Assembly (NCBI GenBank): GCA_032433595.1
Contig: JASWJB010000238.1
Span: 1-64,000, forward strand
Direction: 5' to 3'
Source: Conoideocrella luteorostrata
Taxonomy: Eukaryota > Ascomycota > Sordariomycetes > Hypocreales > Clavicipitaceae
Length of the DNA: 64,000 bases
Position 1 is the stretch's first letter; every line of letters begins with the position of its first letter. The notes under the pieces were generated by a model that ran no database searches, was not told where the DNA came from, and saw only the letters and a list, made by a program, of their open reading frames with translations. This document shows positions 9,694 through 20,693 of this stretch, in pieces. A program made the translations under genes and the position numbers.

Positions 9694-12437
9694 CAGTGTG
9701 GCTAACAAACCGACCGTCTGTCAGACCGCCTGAAGGTGGTCTGAGAAATTGCAGACCAACCGACCGGTGATAGATCGTCAGACCGACCGCCCAGGAACCT
9801 CAGACGGTCTGGGTCTGATCAGACGGTCTGACCCACCATTAATGTGGGCTGATTACTGTAGACTGGAGATATTTTCGGTTCTGTCGAGACTCAATGCGAG
9901 CTATCGCGTTCTGTCGCGTTTGCATTTTCGTGGGATTGCCACGTGCTCTTTGGCTTTCTACGGTCATAGCTTGTAGCAGGAGCGGCAGCCCAATGTTGTC
10001 TATCCCATTAGCCTCGTACCTCTCTGGAGAGAATCCAGATGCCACTCCAGCCACGTCGGAAGCAACAGTCGATGAGTTGGTTTCGTCAGGATGCGACTTC
10101 GCAATCGACTGGGAAAACATTTAGCACCATGGTAAAAGGCTCGTTGGCGCAAAGCGGCGATTGCGTCACAGGAGGGTGGTCGGCACCAAGATCAAACAGT
10201 CATGGATCTATAGATATAGTGCGAATCCTGAGCATGCCGGCGTTCGCTATTGGCTCTGCAGGATCTGTCATTTGAGAAGAAGCTATACAACAGCTCTCTA
10301 CGTCTCGTCTAGGACATCTCATGCGGCGAGGCACTTGCTCCGTCACCATTAAATCACAGAATTTAGTGAAGATAACTTTGGCTTGAGAAATCTATTCGCT
10401 TTGGCTATAGCCTCCGCTTTCTCTAGGTCGTATCCTATACCTAGTCCGTCAGGCCTAGGTCTGCATCTTTCACGCTGCTTTAACAAAGCGATATAGAAGG
10501 CACGTTTCGTAGATTGGGTTATAGCCGAAGACGTGACATTCTGTCAAGCGTTGAGCAAGAGGCTCAGATAGTTGTTAGCGAATGGTGGGGAACAGGTCAG
10601 TAAACTACTGCCAGAGCATCACAGCATATTTCGTTAATGGATTCGCGATTTGTACGAAGGGCGTTGATAGGCTATGTGTAGTCTTATACAAGGGTTAAAG
10701 AGCTCCGTTCACTTGAGCTTTGACCTATAGACAGCTTCGAACGCATTCTAAACATTGGTCCGAACATCAAGATGGTGATAGACAGATACGAGTTAGGATC
10801 GAAGCTTGGGTATTTCATGCTTGACAATGCGGAGAGCAACGATACATGTCTTCAAACCCTAGCGCAATGGTACCCAATGGACGTGCAGCGACGGCGACTG
10901 CGTTGCGTTGGCCACATCATCAACCTGGTTGTCCGTGCCGTTATATTTGGCTCCAATGCTGGGAAGTTTGAGTCACAACTCCAAGCCGCAACCGATGAGT
11001 TCAAATTTAATATCTAGGCTAAGGTCGGAGCAGTGGGGAAACTTCATAACCTCGCCACGTATATCCGTCGAACAGACCAGCGGCGACAAGCACTTTAACA
11101 GTTGCAAGCAGAGCTTGCTAGAGACCACCCTATCTTTACGCTGGAGATTCTTGTTAATGGTAAAACAAGGTGGAACTCTATTTACATAATGATTAAAAGA
11201 GGTAGGCTTCTGTGTTTTTATAACCTGCATCTGAACATCGTTGACCATCATTAGCCCTTGAGCTTTAGAGTGCTATTGAGCTCTATCAGTCGCGTTAGCA
11301 AAAGCCTAGGAATAACGTGGATTGACGAGACATCATCAAAGACTTTCTAAACGCTAGCGACTGGGTCGAACTGCAGCGTTTTTTTTGACTTTCTGAAGCC
11401 CTTTCATATCTTAACCCAGACGATGGAAGGCCATGCCAGCAAGGCTGGAGCAGAGGGCCGCCATAGAGTCGTGTGGGAGACGCTGAAGACAATGGACTAC
11501 CTCTTCATTAAGTTCAAGCAGGCCGCGGAGCTGACTCAACACAAGGATCCCTCACACTTCAAATCAAGAATTAACTATAGCTGGGCGAAATTAGAGGACT
11601 ACTACCTCAAGACAGATCGGACCCCTGTGTATCGTGCGGCGCTTGCGCTGCACCCTTCCTACAGGTATGATTACTTTACGCGGCACTAGTCAGAGGCAAT
11701 GGACAAACCAGAATAGTACAGCGAAATAAAACAGGCGGTTAGTGACCTTTTCAAGGAGTATCAGCTGCAGGCAAAGGTTAAAATACAGGCGTAGACAGGG
11801 CTTTTAGACAACAAATCCAACAGGGAGGCAACCAGTGCTGACAATAACTACAGCGCTTTCGGAAAGGGATCAGTCACTTCTCTCAATGTGCAGCGGAGAA
11901 GAGCCAGAACCGTGACCAAACTAGATCTGTTCCAAACGCGGCTAATTTATGTATAGGATCTCGACGTTGCCAATCCGCTTGAGTGGTGGCTTCAGCATCA
12001 ACTTAAATACCCAGTGCTGTATCGAATGGCGCTTGACCTGTTCTCGATTCCCGGCATAAGCGCTGAATGTGGGAGAGTCTTCAGCCAGACCAAGAAATTG
12101 ATCACAGACGAGCGCAACAATCTGTCGAAAGACACTGTGGAGGCAGATCGGCTTTAAAAACAATGGTTATCCAGAGGCCTGGTAGAGTAGCACCAAGCAG
12201 CAACACATCTGACGCGCAATTTGGGAAGGGAATACTCCGTAAAATGCATGCAGAAATGCACAACAAAGTATGATTACTTGTAGCAAATTAAGTAATCAGA
12301 CCACCTTCAGACCACCTTCAGACCCAGACTAACCGGTGCTCAAAACCCAGACCGACCAACCGAGGCTCACTCAAGCTTGACATAGACCGACCGACCGGAG
12401 GGCCCGGTCTGAGTCGGTCGGTTTGTTAGCCACACTG
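9694..12437 (+). mobile_element. hAT-superfamily DNA transposon (decayed, complete ends)
   Basis: The ends are perfect 23-bp terminal inverted repeats beginning CAGTGTGGCTAACAAACCGA, with an identical 8-bp target duplication GAGAGGGG on both sides (9686-9693 and 12438-12445). Eight-bp duplications are the hAT hallmark. Subterminal regions are dense in GGTCTGA, CAGACCG and GACCGACC repeats, as expected for transposase-binding sites. The 2744-bp element holds one broken transposase gene in the same orientation, with BED-finger and dimerisation-domain remains. Because ends and duplication are intact, insertion is younger than the T array but old enough for many point mutations. Fungal Restless-like hATs are the obvious comparison, by inference. 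Confidence 0.95.
10119..12190 (+). pseudogene. hAT transposase pseudogene
   Basis: Reading across stops and frame changes, the order matches a hAT transposase. A BED-type zinc finger lies at about 10150-10350 (WLCRICHLR, then SHAARHLLRHH). A catalytic-region remnant at 10772-11010 includes LGYFMLDNAESNDTC and RRLRCVGHIINLVVRAV. Further core segments follow at 11423-11689. The C-terminal dimerisation domain lies at about 11960-12160 (NPLEWWLQHQ, YPVLYRMALDLFSIPGISAE, CGRVFSQTKKLITDERNNLS). At least ten in-frame stops occur, mostly TAG where Gln or Trp is expected, which fits C-to-T and G-to-A (RIP-like) change. Part of the region between the BED finger and the catalytic core appears deleted. 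The element cannot encode a working transposase. Confidence 0.92.
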
Positions 12438-13623
12438 GAGAGGGGAAACGTCAACACTCACGAGAGAGAAGAGTCGACTAATAATGATAATGCCGCCGCT
12501 GCCGATGATGATGATGGCCATAGGTCAGCATTCCGGTCGGGATTCTGGTCACGATAGCAGCGGTCGGGAGGGGGAAAATTCACCTGATGATAATGATGAT
12601 GATGATGATGATGTTGATGCTAGTGCTGATGATGATGCTGTTGCTGCTGATGGGAATGTTCTGCCCTCGCAAGAAATGTCGCTGTTGCTGGTGCTGGCAA
12701 TAATGCCGTTGCTGCTGATGGAGATGTTCTGCCCTCGCAAGAATTGTCGCTACCGCCGCTGCTGCTGCTAATGATGCCCACAGGTTAGAAGTTTTGTCAC
12801 GATAGCAGCGGTCGGGAGGGGCAAAATTCACCTGATAATGATGATGATCAAGCCGTTGCTGCTGCTGCTGGTGATGCCGTTACTGCTGATGAGGATTTTG
12901 CTTTCTATGCAAGAAATGCCGCTGCTGATGATAATGTCGCTGCTAATGCTTTTGCTGATGATAATGATGATGATGATGATTCCATTGCTGCCATGAGGAT
13001 GTTCTGCCCACGTAAGAAATGTTGCTGCTGCTGCTAGTGATGCCGTTGCTGATGATGATGATGATGTTCCGCCCCCGCAAGAAATGCCGCTGCTGCTGCT
13101 AATAACGATGGGCTGCCCATGCAAGAAAGATTGCTGCTGCTGTTTCTGCTAATGAAGATGATGATAATGGCCACAGATTAGAATTCTGGTCACGATAGCA
13201 GAGCTCGAGAGGGGGAAGATTTACCTGATGATGATGATGATGTTGCTGCCGATGCCGCTGCTGCTGTTGATGCCGCCGATGATGCCGCTGCTGCTGATGA
13301 CAATGTGCTGCCCACGTAAGAATTGTCGCTGCTGCTGCTAATAACGATGACGATGTGCTGCCCACGCAAGAAATGTCGCTGGTGGTGGTGATGCCGCTGC
13401 TAGTGATGCCGTTGCTGGTGATGGGGATGTTGATGCTTACGCAAGAAATATCGCTGCTGCTGCTGATGATGATGCTGCCGCCGATGATGATGATGATGAT
13501 GATGATAATAGCCACGGGTGAGGATTCCGGTCGGAATTCTGGTCACGGTAGCAACGGTTGGGAGGTAAAAAAAAGTCAGATGCTGCTGCTGCTGGTGATG
13601 ATGCCGCTGCTGGTGACGATGAT

Positions 13624-13772
13624 GGGGCCGCCCCCATGATACGCAGTCACGGTGTAAACAACAATGCTTTGATGATATGGGGGCGGGCCCCCATGATATA
13701 CAGTCACGGCGTAAACAACAATGCTTGATGATATGGCGGCAAGCCCCCAAACCCCCGGCCTCGCTGCGCTCG
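13624..13772. mobile_element. Palindromic MITE, copy 1 (rearranged)
   Basis: Two tandem partial cores (CAGTCACGGTGTAAACAACA and CAGTCACGGCGTAAACAACA), each ending GATGATATGG, are followed by one complete right terminal repeat CCCCCGGCCTCGCTGCGCTCG. The left terminal repeat is missing. It is a partly duplicated, 5'-truncated member of the family seen intact at 17308. Confidence 0.85.
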
Positions 13773-16700
13773 TTGCTGCTGGTGATGATGCCGCCGCTGC
13801 TGATGATGGCCACGGGTTAGAATTCTGGTTAAGATAGTAGCGGTCGGGAGAGGGAAAAGTTACCTGATGATGATGATGATGTTGACGATGTTGATGCCGT
13901 TGCTGCTGCTGCTGTTGATACCGTTGCTGCTGATAGGGATACTCTGCCCTCGCAAGAAATGTCGCCGCCGCTGCTGATGATGATGCCGTTGCTGCTGATG
14001 GGGATGTTTTACCCTCGCAAGAAATGTCGCCGCCGCCGCTGCTGCTGCTGGTGATGGCCACAGGTTAGAATTTTGGTCACGATAGCAGAGCTCGGGAGGG
14101 GGAAGACTCACCTGTTAATGAAGATAATAATGCTGCTGCTGCTTCTGACATTGATGGTAATGCCGTTGCTGCTGCTGCTGCTGCTGAAGATGATGATGAT
14201 GGCCACAAGTTAGGATTTCGGTCGGGATTTCGGTCAGAGTAGTAGCGGTCGGAAGGGGGAAAAGTCAGACTATGCTGCTGCTGCTAATAATAATGATGCC
14301 ACTGCTGCTGTTGGCACTTGGGAGAGGGAAAAGGTCAGCACTCACGAGAGAGAAGAGTTAGCTGAAGCTGACGATACTGATGCTGCCGTTGCCGCCGCTG
14401 ATGCCGCCGCCGCTGTCAGCACTCGGGAGAGGGAAAAAGTCAGCACACACGAGAGGGAATAATTAGCACTCACGAGAGGGAAGAGTTGGCTGATAACGAT
14501 GATGGTACCGCTGCTGCTAATGGCCACAGGTACGAATTCCGGTCAAGATTGTATCGGTCGGGAGGGGTAAAAGTCAGGTGTTGCCGCCCACGCAAGAAAT
14601 GTCGCTGCTGCTGGCGGTGATGCCGCCCGCCGCTAATGATGATAGCCACAGGTCAGCATTCCGGCTACCATCCTGGTCACGATAGTAGCGGTCGGGAGAG
14701 GGAACAGTTACCTAATAATGATGATTCCATTGCTGCCATGAGGATGCTCCGCCCACGTAAGTAATGTTGCCGCCGCCGTTGATGACGACGTGCCGCCCAC
14801 GCAAGAAAGATGGCTGCTGCTGTTGCTGCTGTTGATGATGCCGCTGTTGTTAACACTTGAGAGAGGGGAAAAAGTCAGCACTCACGAGAGGGAAGAGTTG
14901 GCTGATAATGATGATGGTACCGCTGCTGCTAATGGCCACAGGTACGAATTCCGGTCAAGATTGTATTGGTCGGGAGGGGTAAAAAGTCAGATGTTGCCGC
15001 CCACGCAAGAAATGCCGCTGCTACTGATGATAATGGCCATAAGTCGGGATTCCAGGCGGGATCTTGGTCACGATAGTAGTGGTCGGGAGGGTGAAAAGCT
15101 AATAATGATGGCCACAAGTTAGAATTCTGGTCACGATAGCAGCGGTCGGGAGGAGGAAAATTCACCTGCTAATGATGATAATGCTGCTGCTGCTGATGAT
15201 AATGGTTCCATTGCTAACAATGGGGATGTAGCCGCTGCTGCTGATAATTCTGATGATGTTGCTGCTGATGCCGCTGCTGCTGCTGCCAGCACTTTGGAGA
15301 GGGGAAAAGTCAGCACTCACGAGAGGGAATAATTAGCACTCACGAGAGGGAAGAGTTGGCTGATAATAATGATGGTACCGCTGTTGCTAATGGCCACAGC
15401 TGTGTACGACTTCCGGTCAAGATTGTATCGGTCGGGAGGGGTAAAAGTCAAATGTTGCCGCCCACGCAAGAAATGCCCCTGCTGCTGGTGATGCCGCCCA
15501 CGCAAGAAATGTCGCTGCTGCTGCTGCTAATCAAGATAATGATGATGACCACAGGTTAGGATTTCGGTCGGAATTCTGGTCACGGTAGTAACGGTCGGGA
15601 GGTAAAAACGTCAGATGCTGCTGCTGATGATGGCCACAGGTCAGCATTCTGGCCACGATAGTACCGGTCGGGAGAGGGAAAAGTTACCTGATAATGATGA
15701 TGCCTCTGCTGCTGGTGATGCCGTTGCTGGTGATGCCGCTGCTGCTAATGAGGATGTTGCTGCCCACGCAAGAAATGCCACTGCTGCTGATAATGATGCT
15801 GATGATGCCGCCGCTGCTGTTGCTGATAACGATGCCGCTGCTGGTGATGGGGATATTTTGCCCTTGTAAGAAATGTTGCTGCTGCTGCTTCTGATGTTAA
15901 TGCCGTTGCCGCCGATGAGGATGTTCTGCCCGCGTAAGTAATGTTGCTGTTTCTGATGACGATGTGCTGCCCACGCAAGAAAGATGGCCGCTGCTGTTGC
16001 TTCCGATGTTGATGCCGTTGGTGCTGATGAGGATGTTGATGCCGTTGCTGCTGATGAGGATGTTCTGCCCACGTAAGTAATGTTGCTGCTTCTTATGACG
16101 ATGTGCCGCCCCCGCAAGAAAGATGGCTGCCGGTTGCTGTTGCTGCTGTTGATGATGCCGCCGCTCCCGCCGCTGGTGATGATGATGGCGTTGCTGCAGA
16201 TGAGGATTTTGCTTTCTATGCAGGAAATGCCGCTGCTGATGATAATTTCGCTGCTGCCGCTACTGCCGTTAATGGCCACAGGAAAGAATTTCGGTCAAGA
16301 TTGTATCGGTCGGGAGGGGGAAAAGTCAGATGTTGGTGCCACGCAAGAAATGCGATGATGCCGCCGCCGCTGATGATGACCACAGGTTAGCATTCCGGTC
16401 ACTATTCTTGTCACGATAGTAGCGGTCGGGAGGGGGAAAAGTTACCTGATGATGATGATGATGATGTTGTTATTGCTGCCGCTGCTGATGATTCCATTGC
16501 TGCTATGAGGATGTTCTGCCCACGTAAGAAATGTTGCTGCTGCCGATGAGGATGCTACCGCTGCTGCTAATACCGTTGCTGCCGTTGTTGCTAATTAGAA
16601 GTTGCTGTCCACGCAAAAGATGTCGCTGCTGCTGGTGATGCCGTTACTAGTGATGAGGATGTTGCTGCTTACGCAAGAAGTGTCGCTGCTGCTGCTCCTG

Positions 16701-17307
16701 CCGCTGGTGATGATGATGCCGTTGCTGCAGATGAGCATGTTGCTAACACGCAAGAAATGCCGCCGCTGCTGCTGCTGCTGATGATGATGATGATGACGAT
16801 GCCGCCGCCGCCGCTGCTGATGACGATGCCACTGATGATGCCGCCGCTGCTGGTGACGATGATGCAGATGCCGCCGCCACCGCTGATGATGATGATGATG
16901 ATGTTGGTGATGATGCCGCTGCTGGTGATTTCTCTGCTGCTGCTGAGACTGTTGCTGCCCACGCAAAGAATGCCGTTGCTGATGATGTCGATGATGCCGC
17001 TGCCGCTGCTCGTGATGCCGCCGCCGCTGCTGATGAGAATGCTGCTGCCCACGTGAGAAATGCCGCTGCTGTTGATGATGCCACGAATGGTGCTGCCGCC
17101 GATGATGATGCCGCTGCTGTTGATGACGCCGCTGCTCCTGCCGCTGAAGATGACGATGCCGCTGCCGCTGCCGCTAATGCCCACAGGCAAGAATTCCGGT
17201 CAAGATTGTATCGGTCGGGAGGGGGAAAAGTCAGATGTTGCCGCCACGCAGGAAATGCCGCCGCTACCGCCGATGATGCCATTCGATGATGCCGCCGCTC
17301 GCACGTA

Positions 17308-17426
17308 CGAGCGCAGCGAGGCCGGGGGTTTGGGGGCGCGCCCCCATGATATCCAGTCACGGCGTACACAACAATGTGTTGATGATATGGGGGCAAGCCC
17401 CCAAACCCCCGGCCTCGCTGCGCTCG
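17308..17426. mobile_element. Palindromic MITE, copy 2 (complete)
   Basis: A 119-bp fold-back element. The left end CGAGCGCAGCGAGGCCGGGG...TTTGGGGGC is the inverted complement of the right end GCCCCCAAA...GGCCTCGCTGCGCTCG. The core has CAGTCACGGCGTACACAACA flanked by GATAT. It has no coding capacity. TA precedes it and TT follows. The left flank GATGATGCCGCCGCTCG is shared with the copies at 35019 and 55197, so these three probably descend from one insertion amplified with the array. Confidence 0.9.
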
Positions 17427-17800
17427 TTGCTGCTGCTGCTGATGATGAGGCCGCCGTTGCTGCTAATAGCGACGGCCACAGGTCAGCATTCCGGTTGGGA
17501 GTCTGGTCACGATGGCAGCGGTCGGGAGGGGGGAAAATTCACCTGATGAAGACGATGATGATGCTGATGCTGGTGATGCTGATGCTGATGATGATGCCGT
17601 TGCTGCTGCCACTGCTAATGATGATTCCATTGCTGCCGATGAGGATGTAGCCGCTGCTGCCAGCACTTGGGAGGGGAAAATCCAGCACTCGGGAGAAGGA
17701 AGAGTCGGGTGATGATGATGATGATGATAATGATGATAATAATGATACTGCTGCTGCTGGTGATGCCGTTGCTACTGATGCCGTTGCTACCGATGATTAT

Positions 17801-18690
17801 GAAGCTGTCTACGCAGAACAGCAGTGTCCGGGGTGCAAGAAAAGCAGGGCTCGGTCGGGACCAGCGATATGGGGAGGGGGCGAGACGGGGGGGCTGGCAC
17901 GTCGCACAAAAGTCACACAACAGCCAGGGCACAAGACTAAGCAAAGAATGGTGCGAAAGATGCAGAATCTAATCGCATATACAATACAAGAAGAGGTATT
18001 ACTCTTGGTATAATACCTGGTGCATAAACTACCAAAAACTATTCGTGGTCGTCGTCGGGCTAGCATTAGGGGCTAAAGCGGCACACCACAACAACCAGGG
18101 CACAAGACCAAATACAAAATAGTGCAAAAGATGCAAAAGCCCGCGGTATATACAATGCAATAAGAGGCAGCGCCCTCCATATAATACTCGGTGCGTAGCT
18201 GCCAAAAACAGGTCTTAGTCTGGCCAGGCCAGCACAGGGGCTCCAAGCCGCAATGACACCACAGCGCAACACAACACGACAACAACACCACGAGATGCGG
18301 CCAAACCTGGTGCAAAAGATGCACATGAGCTCGCTGCATACGATGCGATAGAAAGAAAGGCATGAAACACCATGCCTGGCGTGCAATCCGCCAAAATGCG
18401 CGGCTCGCACCAACCGCCACAGCTCGACGACCAGCGCCCCAAACGCCGCCAAACCTGGCGCAATCGACCCGCAGCAACGCAGAGAGCACGATGCAATAGA
18501 AATAAACGCGATACGAGGCACTCCCGGCGCGCGCGGCAACTCTGCGGCGGGCAGCGCACAAAATGCCGGCGGGATGCGTGGTTTTTCGCTCGCGTTGTGA
18601 GAAAAAGGGGAAGACTGTGAGCAGGAAAAGTAGAGGACTGCGGGCCGTCTTCCGAAGACTAGGATGGAGACCTTGTAGTTACTACTATAC
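17801..18690 (+). repeat. C element copy 2
   Basis: Opens with GCAGAACAGCAGTGTCCGGG and GTGCAAGAAAAGCAGGGCT. It has about four diverged internal units (AGTGCAAAAGATGCA..., TACCTGGTGCATAAACTACC) and closes with CAACTCTGCGGCGGGCAGCG, TGCCGGCGGGATG, GGTTTTTCGCTCGCG, and CCGTCTTCCGAAGACTAGGA. The start and end match copies 1, 4 and 7. Its 3' end is immediately followed by an inverted second C element, giving a hairpin. Confidence 0.8.
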
Positions 18691-18865
18691 TAGATAGAGT
18701 AGGAACTACGAGAGTCGTTAGTCCTAGTCTTCGGAAGACGGCCCGCAGTCCTCTACTTTTCCTGCTCACAGTCTTCCCCTTTTTCTCACAACGCGAGCGA
18801 AAAACCACCCATCCCGCCGGCATTTTGTGCGCTGCCCGCCGCAGAGTTGCCGCGCGCGCCGGGAG
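18521..18865. repeat. 345-bp near-perfect hairpin (tail-to-tail C elements), copy A
   Basis: Starting at CTCCCGGCGCGCGCGG (18521) the sequence reads to a centre near 18693 (CTATACTAGATAGAGTAG) and then returns as its reverse complement to CCGCGCGCGCCGGGAG (18865). The arms of about 165 bp differ at only a few positions outside the centre. Weaker homology to the C element continues past the right arm to about 18965. The structure is two C elements joined by their 3' ends. Confidence 0.9.
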
Positions 18866-19000
18866 CAGCGTATTTCGCTCTTCTTTTCACTGCATTGTGT
18901 GCGCGGCGTCGTGGCGAGTCGATTGCGCCGGGTTTCGTGCCGTGGCGGCCCCTATTGCGGTCTTGGCTGGACCGAGACCGCATACGCACACGCACACTCA
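18691..19000 (-). repeat. C element copy 2' (inverted partner, truncated)
   Basis: The right half of the hairpin plus about 100 bp more of a reverse C element: GCGAGTCGATTGCGCC is the complement of the GGCGCAATCGACTCGC stretch in forward copies. It is truncated on its 5' side at an ACGCACACGCACACTCACTC microsatellite (about 18981-19015). Confidence 0.75.
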
Positions 19001-19300
19001 CTCACTCACTCACCATTGCGTAGAGCGTATACTTGAGCGCGCCTTGCAAAAGGTCTTGTAAAAAGCGATATCCGGATCCGGCAAAATCCGCGCGGCTGCG
19101 CCGCGCCGCTGCGCGGCCGCGCCCCTGACCGCACACACAGGCGCCCACTACCAACAGAGCATATACATGCGCAAGCCTTGCAAAAACGTCGTGTAAATAG
19201 TGTGCCAGAATCCGCGCGGCTGCGCCGCGCCCTGGGCACGCCGTCACGCCGAGCCGGGGCATGTGGCAGGATGGGCATCATCGGCATCATCGGTTGGACT
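19001..19300. repeat. GC-rich low-copy repeat next to the kinase 3' end
   Basis: Contains GCGTAGAGCGTATACTTGAG, CCTTGCAAAAGGTCTTGTAA and the small palindromic stretch CCGCGCGGCTGCGCCGCGCC twice (about 19088 and 19213). The first half is repeated at 57060-57190. I see no gene. It may hold the 3' flank of the kinase gene that follows. Confidence 0.7.
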
Positions 19301-19352
19301 CATTGGATGAGTCATCCAGCTACGTACGTTGGCGAAACGGATCTAAATGTAT

Positions 19353-20693
19353 TTATTGATTACCATGAACCTTGTCTACCGACTTGCCCGTGTCTTGTAA
19401 CGTGGCCGTGCTCGGCACATACATCTCCTTCTGGTGCTGCCCCTGCTTTTCGAGCACGTCTCCGAGTCGATAACTTGCCGGCCGCTCCCACTTGAGGTAT
19501 GGCTCCTCCAGCCTAATCAAATCCTGCCGCATCAACCTCACATGAGACTGCATTTCTCTGCCCGTGACCGCCCCATCAGGCCCGTACGTCAGTGACGGTG
19601 CGGTGGGCGGGTCTGGCATCGGCGGCCACTGGAGCCACGTTTCGACCACCTTGAATTCCCGCGTCCTTCTCTTCTCAACCCACACATCCAGCACTGTCCG
19701 AAACTCGTGCACCTCACTGTCCAGCTTCACATCCGGGTGCTTTTTCCAATGCTGTAGCAGTAAAGCCTCGGCGTCTTGCTCGGCATGTGGTACGTCTCGG
19801 TAATGCTCATCCAACGTCATGATTTCGTACAAGGTGAAGATGACGCCCTTGATATCATCACGGTCTGGGTTGTAGTGCTCGCTGATCCGGCCGGAAAAGT
19901 TGAAATCAAAGATGCGAAGATTGTCCTCGACGTCGACGAGAAGATTGCGCGCCGCAATGTCCTGGTGCATAATGCCGTAGCGGTAATTCAGATCGTCTAC
20001 AACAGACAGAAGCTGCTGGAACCATGCCAAGCGAAAGGGTCGGACGGTGGCGTTGACATCTTGAAGGGTCCCGCCGGGAATATACACGCTTGTAAAGCCA
20101 ATGACCCCCCCCCTGACATGATCCAACACGACGGCGTCGAATGGGACAATATGCGGATGATCCCGCGGCAACCGAGCCCAGAGTTGGAGCTCGTGCCATT
20201 TCCAAACCATTCCGTTTTGTATAAACCAGTATTTGAAAGCTGCCTTTGTGTCTGCCGCCGCGCCGCCGCCGCCAACCGTAGGGGTTCCAGGGTACGTCAC
20301 CAAGTCCACCTGCGGGCCCATGCGGTCGAGCTCCGTCAGGCTGTCGAACCCGACCGTCTTGACTGGAAAGGGAAGCCGTAGTTCAGACGGCAGATGGCAG
20401 TTTGTATACATTGTAACATCGTCATCTTGGCTGGTAGATATCGAAATCGGCCCCCCGGGGTCTGAGAAGCGAATTCCCAAGGCATCTGTGCCAAGGTCGT
20501 CGATGTGCTTTCGCAGCTGTGCCAGGCATATGTCTTCTGTTCCCTCGAGGTCTTCGTCTGGTATTGGAGCCGGATTGCAGTATGTAACAGAGAAATGCCT
20601 TCGCTGATCGAAATCGGTAATGTACCATGTATAAGGCCCTCCACGAAGCAAGCTGCCCTCTCCAGCCCAGAGTCGATAGTCGGGACTGATCAT
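19353..20693 (-). CDS. Atypical protein kinase, fungal HQDIA-type family
   Basis: A 446-residue intronless frame from a true ATG. Residues about 150-340 form a protein-kinase fold: a candidate ATP-anchoring lysine in AAFKYWF (154), an alpha-C glutamate in WKWHELQLW (168), a catalytic loop HQDIAARN (243-250, D245) and IFDFNFSG (263-265) where DFG is expected. HQDIA replaces HRDLK and DFN replaces DFG. Both are usual in a large family of fungal kinase-like proteins expanded in many ascomycetes. The glycine loop is poor. The N-terminal 150 residues match no domain I know. Substrate and pathway are unknown. The last 120 bp of this gene are duplicated at 59468. Whether it phosphorylates is uncertain, because DFN could still hold magnesium but the loop is atypical. 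Confidence 0.88.
   Translation of the reverse strand: MISPDYRLWAGEGSLLRGGPYTWYITDFDQRRHFSVTYCNPAPIPDEDLEGTEDICLAQLRKHIDDLGTDALGIRFSDPGGPISISTSQDDDVTMYTNCHLPSELRLPFPVKTVGFDSLTELDRMGPQVDLVTYPGTPTVGGGGAAADTKAAFKYWFIQNGMVWKWHELQLWARLPRDHPHIVPFDAVVLDHVRGGVIGFTSVYIPGGTLQDVNATVRPFRLAWFQQLLSVVDDLNYRYGIMHQDIAARNLLVDVEDNLRIFDFNFSGRISEHYNPDRDDIKGVIFTLYEIMTLDEHYRDVPHAEQDAEALLLQHWKKHPDVKLDSEVHEFRTVLDVWVEKRRTREFKVVETWLQWPPMPDPPTAPSLTYGPDGAVTGREMQSHVRLMRQDLIRLEEPYLKWERPASYRLGDVLEKQGQHQKEMYVPSTATLQDTGKSVDKVHGNQ

Larger units (their letters stand above)
12438..17800 (+). repeat. T array 3, right of the hAT element
   Basis: More than 5 kb of GCT/GAT mosaic with dozens of GGCCACAGGTCAG...GGTCGGGAGGGG boxes spaced by variable triplet runs, plus TCAGCACTCACGAGAGGGAA and GCCCACGCAAGAAATG boxes. 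Two MITE copies lie inside (13624 and 17308). Long frames read as Ala/Asp, Leu/Met or Ser/Ile on either strand, without a consistent start or a recognisable domain. I treat them as non-coding. It ends in the GATTATGAAGCTGTCTACGC junction with C element 2. Confidence 0.9.

Noticed and set aside
18840..19300. Protein-coding genes in the GC-rich block right of hairpin A
   Set aside because: Frames are compositional, overlap on both strands and cover a repeat shared with 57 kb.
19564..20607. Plus-strand reading frames across the HQDIA-type kinase
   Set aside because: They are shadows of the minus-strand gene, without family similarity.
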